DNA from: Jiangella gansuensis DSM 44835 | GTDB taxonomy: Bacteria > Actinomycetota > Actinomycetes > Jiangellales > Jiangellaceae | Direction of reading: 5' to 3' | Length of the DNA stretch: 64,000 bases | NCBI RefSeq assembly: GCF_000515395.1 | Contig: NZ_KI911782.1 | Span: 124,001 to 188,000, forward strand | Shown: piece by piece, positions 50,461 through 59,151 of the stretch | Layout: every line of letters starts with the position of its first letter | Numbering within the stretch: the first letter of the stretch is position 1 | Made by a program: the position numbers and the translations under genes | The notes under the pieces: model-generated | What the model saw: only the letters and a program-made list of their open reading frames with translations | Told to the model about the DNA's origin: nothing | The model's database searches: none

Positions 50461-51702
50461 GTGAAGACAGTGCCACGATCCCGCCGCATCGCCGCCGGCA
50501 TCCTCACCGCCGGCGCGGTTCTCGCCGGTGCGCTCAGCACCGCGCCATCGTCCGCCGCGCCGCCCGAGGGCCCGGGCCAGGGCACCTGCAAGACGTTCGA
50601 CGATCCGCAGTTCACGGGCTGGACCAGCTATGCCGAGCTCGGCCGGAAGCTCCGGCAGATCGAGCGGACCAGCGGCGGCCGCGTGCAGGTGGACGTGGTC
50701 GGCCGCACGACGCAGGGACGGGAGCTGTACACCGCCCGAGTCGGCACCGGCGACCGCGTGCTGCTGGTCCAGAGCGCCATCCACGGCAACGAGCGCACCG
50801 GCACCGAGGCGCTCCTCGGCATCCTGAAGGACCTCGGCACCGGCAACGACCCGGACACCCGGCGCGCCCTGGAGAACGTCACCCTGGTCGCGATGCCGAT
50901 GGTGAACCCCGATGGCGGCGAGCTCAACCGGCGTGCCAACGTGGTGTCCTGGGACGAGGTCGTCGCCGACTTCCCGCAGCTCGCCGATGCGCCGCGGGCC
51001 TGGTACCACTCGCTGCGCGGTGACGGCATCGAGCTGCCCGGCTTCGATCTCAACCGCGACTTCAACCCCGATCTGGACTACGTGCCCCAGCCGGGCGACC
51101 TGCCCGGGCAGCAGACCGACGCCGGCTTCTTCCTGTCACCGGAGTCCCGCGTGATCCGCGACGTGTACGTGGACCTGCGCGACGAGTTCGGCGCCGTCGA
51201 CGCCGTCGTCGACCTGCACCACATGGGACCGTGCGACCGGATCACCGGTGGCCCACAGGACGGCCGGCACATCTCGGTGTCGCTCGACTACCCGCCGCTC
51301 GGCGTGAACGACGGCGCCGCCTACCAGGACGACTGGCCGCTGCTGGACCAGGACAAGTCGCGCCGGTACGCACTCGCCGTCGCCAACGGCATCGCCGACG
51401 CGTACGGTACGCAGTCGCCGCTGGCCGCGACGGGCCGCTACTTCCATCCGGACGCGCGCGAGTACGCCGGCCAGGGCCGTTCGGCGTTCGCCCTCAACGG
51501 CTCGGCGACGGTGCTGTTCGAGGTGCGCGGCCAGCAGGACGATCTCGGCCAGAAGCTCAAGGGAATGCTGGTCCAGACCGTCCGTACGGGCGTCGAGTCG
51601 CTGATCGACGCGATGGCGACCGGCGAGGTGGACACGCTGGACGGCGACGCCTTCTTCGACCTGCCCGACTACGGCTGGGACGACGAAGGCTCCGCCGACT
51701 GA
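50461..51702 (+). CDS. Secreted M14 zinc carboxypeptidase
   Basis: The 413-residue protein has a Sec signal peptide (about 1-33, Ala-rich, ending SSAA) and an M14 catalytic domain. The zinc ligands are HGNE (H-X-X-E, about residue 110) and His in VVDLHHMGP; the general base Glu is in VLFEVRGQ. GTG 50461 lies behind TTGGAGGACAGC. It would trim peptides outside the cell. Confidence 0.87.
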   Translation: MKTVPRSRRIAAGILTAGAVLAGALSTAPSSAAPPEGPGQGTCKTFDDPQFTGWTSYAELGRKLRQIERTSGGRVQVDVVGRTTQGRELYTARVGTGDRVLLVQSAIHGNERTGTEALLGILKDLGTGNDPDTRRALENVTLVAMPMVNPDGGELNRRANVVSWDEVVADFPQLADAPRAWYHSLRGDGIELPGFDLNRDFNPDLDYVPQPGDLPGQQTDAGFFLSPESRVIRDVYVDLRDEFGAVDAVVDLHHMGPCDRITGGPQDGRHISVSLDYPPLGVNDGAAYQDDWPLLDQDKSRRYALAVANGIADAYGTQSPLAATGRYFHPDAREYAGQGRSAFALNGSATVLFEVRGQQDDLGQKLKGMLVQTVRTGVESLIDAMATGEVDTLDGDAFFDLPDYGWDDEGSAD

Positions 51703-51719
51703 CGCACGCTACGGCAGAG

Positions 51720-51754
51720 CCGGCACGGGCGGCAGCACGCGCCGCCCGTGCCGG
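51720..51754. terminator. Shared terminator of the M14 peptidase and the E2 operon
   Basis: CCGGCACGGGCGGC (51720-51733) and its exact complement (51741-51754) form a 14-bp stem with a 7-nt loop. It touches the E2 stop codon and lies 17 nt behind the peptidase stop. Confidence 0.7.
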
Positions 51755-53023
51755 TCAGGCGACCGCCAGCCAGGGGTTCTCCAGCACCGCGGCCAGGTCA
51801 CGGACGAACTCCGCGGCCTGGGCGCCGTCGATGACCCGGTGGTCCGACGACAACGTCATGGTCATCCGCTGTACCACCGCGACCTCGCCTTCGCGCACCC
51901 CCGGCTCGGACCGCACCGCGCCGACCGCCAGGATGGCCGCCTCCGGCGGGTTGATCACCGCGGTGAAGTGGTCGATGCCGTACATGCCCAGGTTGCTGAC
52001 GGTGAAGGTGCCGCCGCTCATCTCGTCCAGGCCCAGCTTGCGGTCGCGTGCCTTGCCGGCGAGCTCCCGTGTCTCGGCCGAGATGCGGGTCAGGCTCTTG
52101 CCGTCGGTGTCGCGGATGACCGGCACCACCAGCCCGGTCTCCGTGGCCACCGCGATCCCGACGTTGACACGCCCGTGCTGCACGATGCCGTCGTCGGTGA
52201 ACGACGAGTTCACGACCGGGTGATCGCGCAGCACGACCGCGACGGCGCGCACGACGATGTCGTTGACGCTCACCTTGCGCTTGTCCGCCGCGACGAGCCG
52301 TTCGTTCAGCTCGGCGCGCAGTTGCATGAGCGGGCCGGCGTCCACCGTCTTCGTGACATAGAAGTGCGGCGACGACTGCATGCTCTCGGTGAGCCGTCGC
52401 GCGATCGTCTTGCGGATGGACGTCAGCGGGATGAGCTCGTCGGTCTCCTCCAGCGCCGGGGCCGCGGCCGGAGCCGCCGTCGGAGCCGGGGCGGTGGTCG
52501 GCTGGGCGCCCGCCGCGTCGCGCGCCTTCGCGACGTCGGCGCGGATGATGCGCCCGCCCGGGCCGGTGCCCTCGACGGTGGCCAGGTCGATACCGAACTC
52601 GCGGGCGTCCCGGCGGGCCAGCGGTGACGACAGCACCCGGGCGCCGTTGGATCCGTCGGCCGGAGCGGGTGTCCCGGCTGGCTCGGCTGCGGCCGGAGCC
52701 GGCGCCGCCTCGGGTTCGGCAGGCTTCTCCGCCGCGGCGGACTGCTTCGCGGCGGGCTCGGCAGCCGGCGCGGCCACGGCGGGGTCGCCGGCTGTCTGCA
52801 GCCGGGCGATCGGCGCCCCGATCGGAGCGGTGCCGCCGTCGGGCACGACGATCTCCGCGAGCACGCCGGCCTCGTAGGCCTCGTGCTCCATGATCGCCTT
52901 GTCGGTCTCGATCTCGACCAGGATGTCGCCGGCCTTGACCTCGTCACCGACCTGCTTGCGCCACGCGCTGACGACCCCTTCCTCCATCGTGTCCGAAAGG
53001 CGGGGCATCAGGATGTCGACCAT
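51755..53023 (-). CDS. 2-oxoacid dehydrogenase E2 (dihydrolipoamide acyltransferase)
   Basis: The 422-residue protein has one lipoyl domain (about 1-78; Lys in IETDKAIMEHE), an Ala/Pro linker, an E3-binding domain (about 128-165, SPLARRDAREFGIDL) and a catalytic domain with SSDHRVIDGAQ, holding the His-X3-Asp-Gly of acyltransferases. It completes an E1a-E1b-E2 operon; no E3 gene is present. Pyruvate or branched-chain/acetoin substrates are all possible. Confidence 0.9.
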   Translation of the reverse strand: MVDILMPRLSDTMEEGVVSAWRKQVGDEVKAGDILVEIETDKAIMEHEAYEAGVLAEIVVPDGGTAPIGAPIARLQTAGDPAVAAPAAEPAAKQSAAAEKPAEPEAAPAPAAAEPAGTPAPADGSNGARVLSSPLARRDAREFGIDLATVEGTGPGGRIIRADVAKARDAAGAQPTTAPAPTAAPAAAPALEETDELIPLTSIRKTIARRLTESMQSSPHFYVTKTVDAGPLMQLRAELNERLVAADKRKVSVNDIVVRAVAVVLRDHPVVNSSFTDDGIVQHGRVNVGIAVATETGLVVPVIRDTDGKSLTRISAETRELAGKARDRKLGLDEMSGGTFTVSNLGMYGIDHFTAVINPPEAAILAVGAVRSEPGVREGEVAVVQRMTMTLSSDHRVIDGAQAAEFVRDLAAVLENPWLAVA

Positions 53024-53049
53024 GACTTCTCCCTGTGCGTGTCGACGCG

Positions 53050-54057
53050 TCAGTGCGCGCCGACGGACCGGCGCCCGACAGCGTCGAGCGTCTGGTGAAC
53101 GGCGGTGACGACATCGTTGGCGGACGGCAGCGCGGCCAGCTCCAGCGACTTGGCGTACGGCAGCGGCACTTCGGCCATCGCCACCCGCCGCACCGGTGCG
53201 TCCAGCCAGTCGAACGCACCGTCGGAGATCGACGCGGCGACTTCCGCGCCGATGCCGTAGGTGAGCCAGTCGTCCTCGAGGACCACGGCGCAGTTCGTCT
53301 TCTTCACCGACTCGATGACGGTGTCGCGGTCCAGCGGCCGCAGGCTGCGCAGGTCGACCACCTCGGCGGAGATGCCCTCCTCGCTGGCCAGCTTCTCCGC
53401 GACCTGGAGCGCGACGTGTGCCATCCGGGAGTAGGCGACCAGCGTGATGTCGGTGCCCTCGCGGGTCACCGCCGCGCGCCCGATCTCGGCGGGCTCGTCG
53501 CCGTCGGGAACCTCGCCCTTGGTGTTGTAGAGCGCGAGGTTCTCCAGGAACAGCACCGGGTCGTCGTCCCGGATGGACGCGAGCATCAGCGCCTTCGCAT
53601 CGGCCGGCGACGACGGCGCCACCACCTTGAGGCCGGGCGTGAACGCGTAGAACAGCTCGACGTTCTGCGAGTGGGTCGCGGCGAGCTGCTGGCCGCCGCC
53701 CCCGGGGGTGCGGATCACCATCGGCACGCTGCGCTGGCCGCCGAACATGCCGTAGATCTTCGCCGCGTGGTTGACGATCTGGTCCAGTGCGAGCAGCGAG
53801 AAGTTGATCGTCATGATCTCGACGACGGGCCGCAGGCCCAGCATGGCGGCGCCGACGGCCGCGCCGGTGAAGCCTTCCTCGGCGATCGGGGTGTCGCGGA
53901 CCCGGCGCGGGCCGAACTCCTCGAGCATCCCGGCGGTGATCTTGTACGAGCCCTCGAACCGGCCGATCTCCTCGCCCATCAGGAACACGTCCGGGTCGCG
54001 GAGCATCTCGGCGCGCAGCGTGTCGTGCAGCGCCTGGCGGTAACTCATGACGGCCAT
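53050..54057 (-). CDS. 2-oxoacid dehydrogenase E1 beta subunit
   Basis: The 335-residue protein begins MAVMSYRQALHDTLRAEMLR and has GEEIGRFEGSYKITAGMLEE and PIAEEGFTGAAVGAAMLG, typical of transketolase-like E1 beta chains. With the alpha chain it decarboxylates a 2-oxoacid using thiamine diphosphate. It begins 1 nt after the alpha-chain stop. Confidence 0.92.
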   Translation of the reverse strand: MAVMSYRQALHDTLRAEMLRDPDVFLMGEEIGRFEGSYKITAGMLEEFGPRRVRDTPIAEEGFTGAAVGAAMLGLRPVVEIMTINFSLLALDQIVNHAAKIYGMFGGQRSVPMVIRTPGGGGQQLAATHSQNVELFYAFTPGLKVVAPSSPADAKALMLASIRDDDPVLFLENLALYNTKGEVPDGDEPAEIGRAAVTREGTDITLVAYSRMAHVALQVAEKLASEEGISAEVVDLRSLRPLDRDTVIESVKKTNCAVVLEDDWLTYGIGAEVAASISDGAFDWLDAPVRRVAMAEVPLPYAKSLELAALPSANDVVTAVHQTLDAVGRRSVGAH

Positions 54058-54058
54058 G

Positions 54059-55099
54059 TCAGGCTCCTACCGGGAACAGCGGGTCGGACGGCAGACGGCG
54101 CGAGTCGTTTGGCACCGGCGTCGCATAGGTGTAGTCGAACAGCGAGGAGACCTCGGGAGCGGGGCTCTTCTCCGCGAACTCGACGGCGGCCTTGACGATA
54201 CGCGCCACGTCGGCGTCGACCCCGGCCAATTCGTCGACATCGGCAATGCCCTCAGATATCAGCTTGTCGTGCATGCCGGCGACGGGGTCCTGCGCGCGGA
54301 CCGCCTCGACCTCGTCCTTGCTGCGGTAGGCCGCGGGGTCGACGACGGAGTGCCCGCGCAGCCGGCCGCTCACGGTCTCCAGCAGATAGGGCTTCTGCTC
54401 CGTGCGGGCTCGCTCGACGGCGACCTTGGCGGCGTCGCGCACGGCGGTGACGTCGTTGCCGTCGACCCGGGCGGACTCCATCCGGTACGCCGACGCCCGC
54501 TTGTAGAGCTCCGGCTCGGCCGAGGACATTTCGACCGTGGTGCCCATGCCCAGCTGGTTGTTGACGACCACGAACACGACCGGCAGGTCCCACAGCGCCG
54601 CCATGTTCAGGCTCTCGTGGAACGCGCCGATGTTGGTGGTGCCGTCACCCATCTGGCACATGACGACCTCGTCGCCGCCCCGGTAGGAGATGGCGAGGGC
54701 CGCGCCGGCCGCGAGCGGGAGCTGGCCACCGACGATGCCGTAGCCGCCCAGCTGGCGCACGTCGGTGTCGAACAGGTGCATCGAACCGCCCCAGCCCTTG
54801 CTGACGCCGTCCTGCCGGCCATACAGCTCGGCCATGACCCGGCCGGGATCCATGCCGCGGACCAGCGCGTAGCCGTGGTCGCGGTAGTTGGTGAAGAGGT
54901 AGTCGCGCTCCTCGAGTGCGGCCATGAGGCCGACGACAGTGGCCTCCTCGCCGAGGTTCAGGTGGCAGTATCCACCGATCTTGGCCTCGGTGTAGGCCTG
55001 CGCCGTGCGCTCCTCGAACCGCCGGACCAGGAGCATCTGCCGGTAGAAGCCGAGCAGCTCCTCGGGGTCCGGGGCCGATCGCTTACGTCTGGTGGCCAC
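54059..55099 (-). CDS. pdhA: 2-oxoacid (pyruvate-type) dehydrogenase E1 alpha subunit
   Basis: The 346-residue thiamine-diphosphate enzyme has the GDG...N signature in MGDGTTNIGAFHESLN and phosphorylation-loop-like YRSKDEVEAVR. GTG 55099 (MATRRKRSAP) follows AAGGGCGGG; a TTG further upstream is in frame but lacks an SD. It is the first gene of the operon and faces a TetR gene across a palindrome. Confidence 0.88.
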   Translation of the reverse strand: MATRRKRSAPDPEELLGFYRQMLLVRRFEERTAQAYTEAKIGGYCHLNLGEEATVVGLMAALEERDYLFTNYRDHGYALVRGMDPGRVMAELYGRQDGVSKGWGGSMHLFDTDVRQLGGYGIVGGQLPLAAGAALAISYRGGDEVVMCQMGDGTTNIGAFHESLNMAALWDLPVVFVVVNNQLGMGTTVEMSSAEPELYKRASAYRMESARVDGNDVTAVRDAAKVAVERARTEQKPYLLETVSGRLRGHSVVDPAAYRSKDEVEAVRAQDPVAGMHDKLISEGIADVDELAGVDADVARIVKAAVEFAEKSPAPEVSSLFDYTYATPVPNDSRRLPSDPLFPVGA

Positions 55100-55164
55100 T
55101 GTCCACCCGCCCTTCGTTGTCACGGGACGTTTCAAGCCGTAGGGCCCGGCGGTGGCCGGGCAAA

Positions 55165-55188
55165 CAATGAAACGTTAGCGTTTCATTG
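55165..55188. promoter_or_regulatory. 24-bp perfect palindrome between pdhA and TetR
   Basis: CAATGAAACG (55165-55174), TTAG and CGTTTCATTG (55179-55188) form perfect 10-bp arms in an AT-rich stretch. It lies between the divergent E1 alpha and TetR genes, 65 and 25 nt from their starts, and is the probable TetR operator for both. Confidence 0.78.
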
Positions 55189-55213
55189 CACAGAAGACTA
55201 CATCCGGGTCAGG

Positions 55214-55915
55214 ATGGCGACCATGACAGGGCGCTCGGGGACCGCACACTCGTCGGCGGCGCCGTCGGCACCGTCGAAGAGGACGGCGACGACGCAGCGT
55301 GGACGGCCACGCGACGCCGACCGTGCCGCCAGGCGGGATGCACTGCTCGAGACAGCGATGCGCCAGTTCCTCACCCGAGGCTACGGCAGCACCACCATCG
55401 AAGAGCTGGCCGCGCAGGCCCGGGTCGCCAAGCGCACCATCTACACCACCGTCGGCGACAAGGCCGACCTGTTCGTCGCCGTGGTGCGACGGCTGGGCGA
55501 TCGGGTCGTCAAGCCGGTCGTGCCGCACGACGGCGACCCGCTGGCCGACCTGCACGCGTTCGGGGTCCGCCTGGTCCGGCTGATGCTGTCCGACGAGGCC
55601 ATCGGCCTGCACCGGCTGGTCACCGCGGAGGCCGCGAAGTTCCCGGACGTCGCGGCCCGGCACTACGAGAACGGCCCGCGCCGGTACATTGCCGTGCTGG
55701 CCGAACTGCTCGCGGCATTTCCGCCGGAGCGCCTCGGCCCCGCCGCCGACGACCTCGAGGCCCTGGCCGAGCAGCTGTTCACGCTGCTGATGGGCGAGCG
55801 GCATCGGCGCCGGATGTTCGGACTCGACCCAGCGCCGTCGCTCGCCGACGCCGACGCCCACGTGACCCGCACGCTGCGGATGATCGTCAGGGAGCGGGTA
55901 CCCCCAGAGGGGTAG
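55214..55915 (+). CDS. TetR family regulator of the E1-E2 operon
   Basis: The 233-residue protein has a disordered basic N-terminus, a TetR HTH (about 55-100; IEELAAQARVAKRTIYTTVG) and a C-terminal domain of the AefR-like type. ATG 55214 or 55223 may be used. It is divergent from the dehydrogenase operon and probably represses it. Confidence 0.87.
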   Translation: MATMTGRSGTAHSSAAPSAPSKRTATTQRGRPRDADRAARRDALLETAMRQFLTRGYGSTTIEELAAQARVAKRTIYTTVGDKADLFVAVVRRLGDRVVKPVVPHDGDPLADLHAFGVRLVRLMLSDEAIGLHRLVTAEAAKFPDVAARHYENGPRRYIAVLAELLAAFPPERLGPAADDLEALAEQLFTLLMGERHRRRMFGLDPAPSLADADAHVTRTLRMIVRERVPPEG

Positions 55916-55981
55916 CAACGCGCTGGCGATCACCCGCCGGTCATCGGTCCGGTCCTCGGATGACAGTGTCGCGACCGGAAG

Positions 55982-55998
55982 GTCACCGGTACGGTGAC
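55982..55998. promoter_or_regulatory. 7-bp inverted repeat upstream of the SARP gene
   Basis: GTCACCG, GTA and CGGTGAC form a perfect 17-bp inverted repeat, 32 bp before the SARP start. It is a candidate regulator site. Confidence 0.4.
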
Positions 55999-56030
55999 AC
56001 CCGTGCAGGGGGACGGAGGGATGACACAGC

Positions 56031-58880
56031 GTGGCTCGCGCACGACTTGATGTCGCGCTGCTGGGGCCGGTCGAGGTGCACCGCGACGGCGCTCCCCTGC
56101 AGGTGCCGGCCGGCCGACCGACCGTCATTCTCGCAGCTTTGGCCGTGCGGCCCGGCACGATCGTCCCGGTGGACACCCTCGCCGGCTACCTCTGGCCGGA
56201 CGAGGAACCGGTCCGCCCGCGGGCGGCCATCCAGACGCACGTAGCCCGGCTGCGAGCCGCGCTCGGAGACGGCCTCGTCCAAGCGGCGGGCGACGGCTAC
56301 CGGCTCGACGTGCCTCCCGACGCCGTCGACGTCTCCCGGTTCCGGAACCTGGTGAGCGCCTCCCGCGACGCCGGGCCGGCCGGCGAGCTGGAACTGCTGC
56401 GCTCAGCCCTGGCGCTGTGGCGTGGGCAACCGCTCACCGGGCTGGTCCCCGACGACTTCGAGCGGACCGCGGCGCCACTGCTGGTCGAGGAGATGCTCGC
56501 GGCCACGGAACGGCTCAACGAGCTGCGGCTGCAGCTGGACCAGATCGACGACGACGCCGTGCCCGAGCTGCGCCGGCTGGTGGCGGCCCATCCGTGGCGG
56601 GAACGGCTCTGGGCACAGCTGATGCTGACGCTGTACCGCCAGGGCCGGCAGGGCGACGCCGTCGCCGCCTACCACGAGCTGGTCACGGTGCTGGGTGACG
56701 AACTCGGCATCGACCCCGGGCCGGAGCTCGCCGAAGTCCACCGCCGCATCCTCGCCTCCGACCCCACCCTCCTCGGGGGCAGGCAGCAACCACCGCAGGT
56801 GCGCGCACCGTTCCAGCTCCCGCGCACCACGGCGCGGTTCGTCGGCCGCGAGGCCGAGCTCGAGACCCTGACGAGCACGTTGTCCGAGAGCCGGTCGTGG
56901 GCCCGGCTCGCACTGATCTCCGGCCCCGGCGGGTCCGGGAAGACGACCCTGGCCCTGCACGCGGGCCATGCGCTGCGCGACGCGCACCCGGACGGCCAGC
57001 TCTTCGCCGAGCTGCGCGGTTCCAGCGACCCCGCGGACCCCGCCGACGTGCTGGCCGAGTTCCTGCGTGCGCTGGGCACCGACGAGGCGGACATCCCGCT
57101 GCTGGCCGACGAGCGGGCTGCGCTGTTCCGGTCGTTGTGCGCCAACCGCCGCCTGTTGGTGGTGCTCGACGACGCCCGCGACGCTGCCCAGGTCACGCCG
57201 CTGCTGCCCGGCTCGGGCGGGTGCAGCGCGCTGGTGACCAGCCGGCCGCAGCTGAGCGTGCTGCCGGCCGACGTCCAGCTCGACCTGACCCTGTTCTCCG
57301 ACGACGACGCGTACGTGCTGCTGGAATCCATGGTGGGGCGCGACCGGCTGGCCGCGGAGCCCGACGCCACCGCCGTCGTCCTCGGCGCCTGCCAGGGGTC
57401 GCCGCTGGCGCTGCGGATCGCCGGCGGTCGCCTGGTCACCCGGCCGTCGTGGCCCATCGACCACTTCGCCGAGCGGCTCATGGGCAGCCGGCTCGACGAG
57501 CTCGAGATCGGCGACCTGAGCGTGCGAGCCATGCTCACCGCGTCCGTCCAGGGCCTCGACCCCGCCGTCGCCTACCGCTTCCGGCTGCTCGCCGCGCTGC
57601 CCGGGCCGTCCGTCGACGTCGAGGCGGCCGCGGTCGCCTGGGACGTCTCCGCGGGCGACGCCCGGGCCCGGCTCGAGCACCTCGTCGACGTCCGGATCAT
57701 CGACTCCCACGCCCCCGATGAGTACCGCTGGCACGACCTCGTCGACGAGCACCTGCGCGCCATCGCCGACCCCATCCGGGTGGCGGCCGCCCGGCGCCGG
57801 TTGGTTCGCTATTACCTGCGTTCACTGCACGAACTGTGGCCGGTGCTGCGAGCCGACGCCGAGGCCGTCGTCGATGCGGCGTGGTACCCGCACGATGTCA
57901 CCGGCCGGCAGTTCAGCGACCGCGCCGACGTGCACCGCTGGCTGCACCCGCACACGCCGCTCATGACGTCGCTCGGCTTCGGTGGGCTGCGTTCGGAACA
58001 GCAGGAGGTGGTGGACGAGTCCGCCGCGCTGTTGCTCGCCCTTGCGCGGGCCGGCTACGAGTGCTGCCGCGACGTGCGCGGCGAGGAGCTCGCCCGGGCC
58101 GTGCTGGACATCCCCGAGGCGCTCGACGATCCCGCCCTGGAAGGGCGCGCCTGGCACACGCTCGCGCTGACGCTCGGTGCGCAGGGGCGGCGGAGTGAAG
58201 CCCTGGAGGCGGGCACCCGCGGCCTGGAGGTCCGCCGCGAGCTGGGGGACCGGTACGGCGAGATCATCATGCTGCACAACATGGCGGTCTGGCACGAACT
58301 GGACGGCGAATACCAAGAGGCGGCCGACCTGTTCGAGCAGTGCGTCGGGGCCGACGACGTCCTGACCCCGCCGATGCGTCGCCGCTGCCGTCGAAACCTC
58401 GCCCACGTACAGGTCAGCCTGGGCTGCTACGACGAGGCCCGGCGCAACCTGGAGCTGACCGGCACCGGCCTCGACGACCTCGGCACCGAGACCTTCGACC
58501 AGCTCGTCGCGGTCGGGCATCTCGATCTCGCGACGGGCGCGGCCGACCGCGCCGTCGACGGCTTCGAACGAGCCGCGGCGATGGCCGTCGAACTCGGTTC
58601 GGTCGCGCTGGAGGCCACCGCCCTGGTCAAGGCCGCGCAGGCGCGCCGCGCGGCCGGTGTCGACTACGCCGAGGCGGCGGCCCGTGCTGCCGGCCTGGCC
58701 CGTGGCGAGCACTTGGCTGACGTGGAGGCGGAGGCGCTGTGCGAGCTGGGCCGGAACAGCGCCGCCCAGGGCGACGATGCGGCCGCTGCCGTGCACTGGA
58801 CCGCGGCGCTGCGCATCTACGAATCGATGGGGTCGGCGCGCGCCGCGGAGGTGCGGACGCTTCTGATGCCACAGCGCTGA
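56031..58880 (+). CDS. AfsR/SARP family transcriptional regulator with NB-ARC and TPR domains
   Basis: The 949-residue protein has an OmpR-like winged helix (about 1-95, DVALLGPVEVHRDGAPLQVP start), a bacterial transcriptional activation domain (about 96-245), a STAND ATPase domain (Walker A GPGGSGKTT, about 298; Walker B-like LLVVLDDARD) and C-terminal TPR repeats (about 640-940). AfsR-type regulators usually activate secondary metabolism or morphology. No biosynthetic cluster is nearby, so its target is unknown. It starts at GTG behind GGACGGAGGG. Confidence 0.9.
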   Translation: MARARLDVALLGPVEVHRDGAPLQVPAGRPTVILAALAVRPGTIVPVDTLAGYLWPDEEPVRPRAAIQTHVARLRAALGDGLVQAAGDGYRLDVPPDAVDVSRFRNLVSASRDAGPAGELELLRSALALWRGQPLTGLVPDDFERTAAPLLVEEMLAATERLNELRLQLDQIDDDAVPELRRLVAAHPWRERLWAQLMLTLYRQGRQGDAVAAYHELVTVLGDELGIDPGPELAEVHRRILASDPTLLGGRQQPPQVRAPFQLPRTTARFVGREAELETLTSTLSESRSWARLALISGPGGSGKTTLALHAGHALRDAHPDGQLFAELRGSSDPADPADVLAEFLRALGTDEADIPLLADERAALFRSLCANRRLLVVLDDARDAAQVTPLLPGSGGCSALVTSRPQLSVLPADVQLDLTLFSDDDAYVLLESMVGRDRLAAEPDATAVVLGACQGSPLALRIAGGRLVTRPSWPIDHFAERLMGSRLDELEIGDLSVRAMLTASVQGLDPAVAYRFRLLAALPGPSVDVEAAAVAWDVSAGDARARLEHLVDVRIIDSHAPDEYRWHDLVDEHLRAIADPIRVAAARRRLVRYYLRSLHELWPVLRADAEAVVDAAWYPHDVTGRQFSDRADVHRWLHPHTPLMTSLGFGGLRSEQQEVVDESAALLLALARAGYECCRDVRGEELARAVLDIPEALDDPALEGRAWHTLALTLGAQGRRSEALEAGTRGLEVRRELGDRYGEIIMLHNMAVWHELDGEYQEAADLFEQCVGADDVLTPPMRRRCRRNLAHVQVSLGCYDEARRNLELTGTGLDDLGTETFDQLVAVGHLDLATGAADRAVDGFERAAAMAVELGSVALEATALVKAAQARRAAGVDYAEAAARAAGLARGEHLADVEAEALCELGRNSAAQGDDAAAAVHWTAALRIYESMGSARAAEVRTLLMPQR

Positions 58881-58939
58881 CAGCCGCACCGGTGAACAGC
58901 TCACCCATTGAGCATCGGACATCGCGCCACGGTGCGGTC

Positions 58940-58963
58940 TTTGTCCGGTTTTAGCCGGACAAA
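58940..58963 (+). terminator. Terminator behind the SARP gene
   Basis: TTTGTCCGG (58940-58948), TTTTAG and CCGGACAAA (58955-58963) form a perfect 9-bp stem, 59 nt after the SARP stop. Confidence 0.6.
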
Positions 58964-59122
58964 ACATGGCTCATGAATTGTCGCGAGAAATGTCCCGGGA
59001 AAAACTGCATGACCAAATGCAGGTCGGACTGTATTGCGGCAGTCGACTTGTGTAACGTGATCTCGTCCCGGTTTCCGCGTCATATAGGGGGTCAGCCCAG
59101 GTCGCGGTCGCCGGGGAAAATC

Positions 59123-59137
59123 CATGTCAGAATGACA
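59123..59137. promoter_or_regulatory. Short palindrome in the protease 5' region
   Basis: ATGTCAGAATGACAT lies 14 bp before the protease start. With the GC-poor 58940-59150 region, it may take part in regulation; no regulator is known. Confidence 0.3.
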
Positions 59138-59151
59138 TTCTTGGAGAATTT

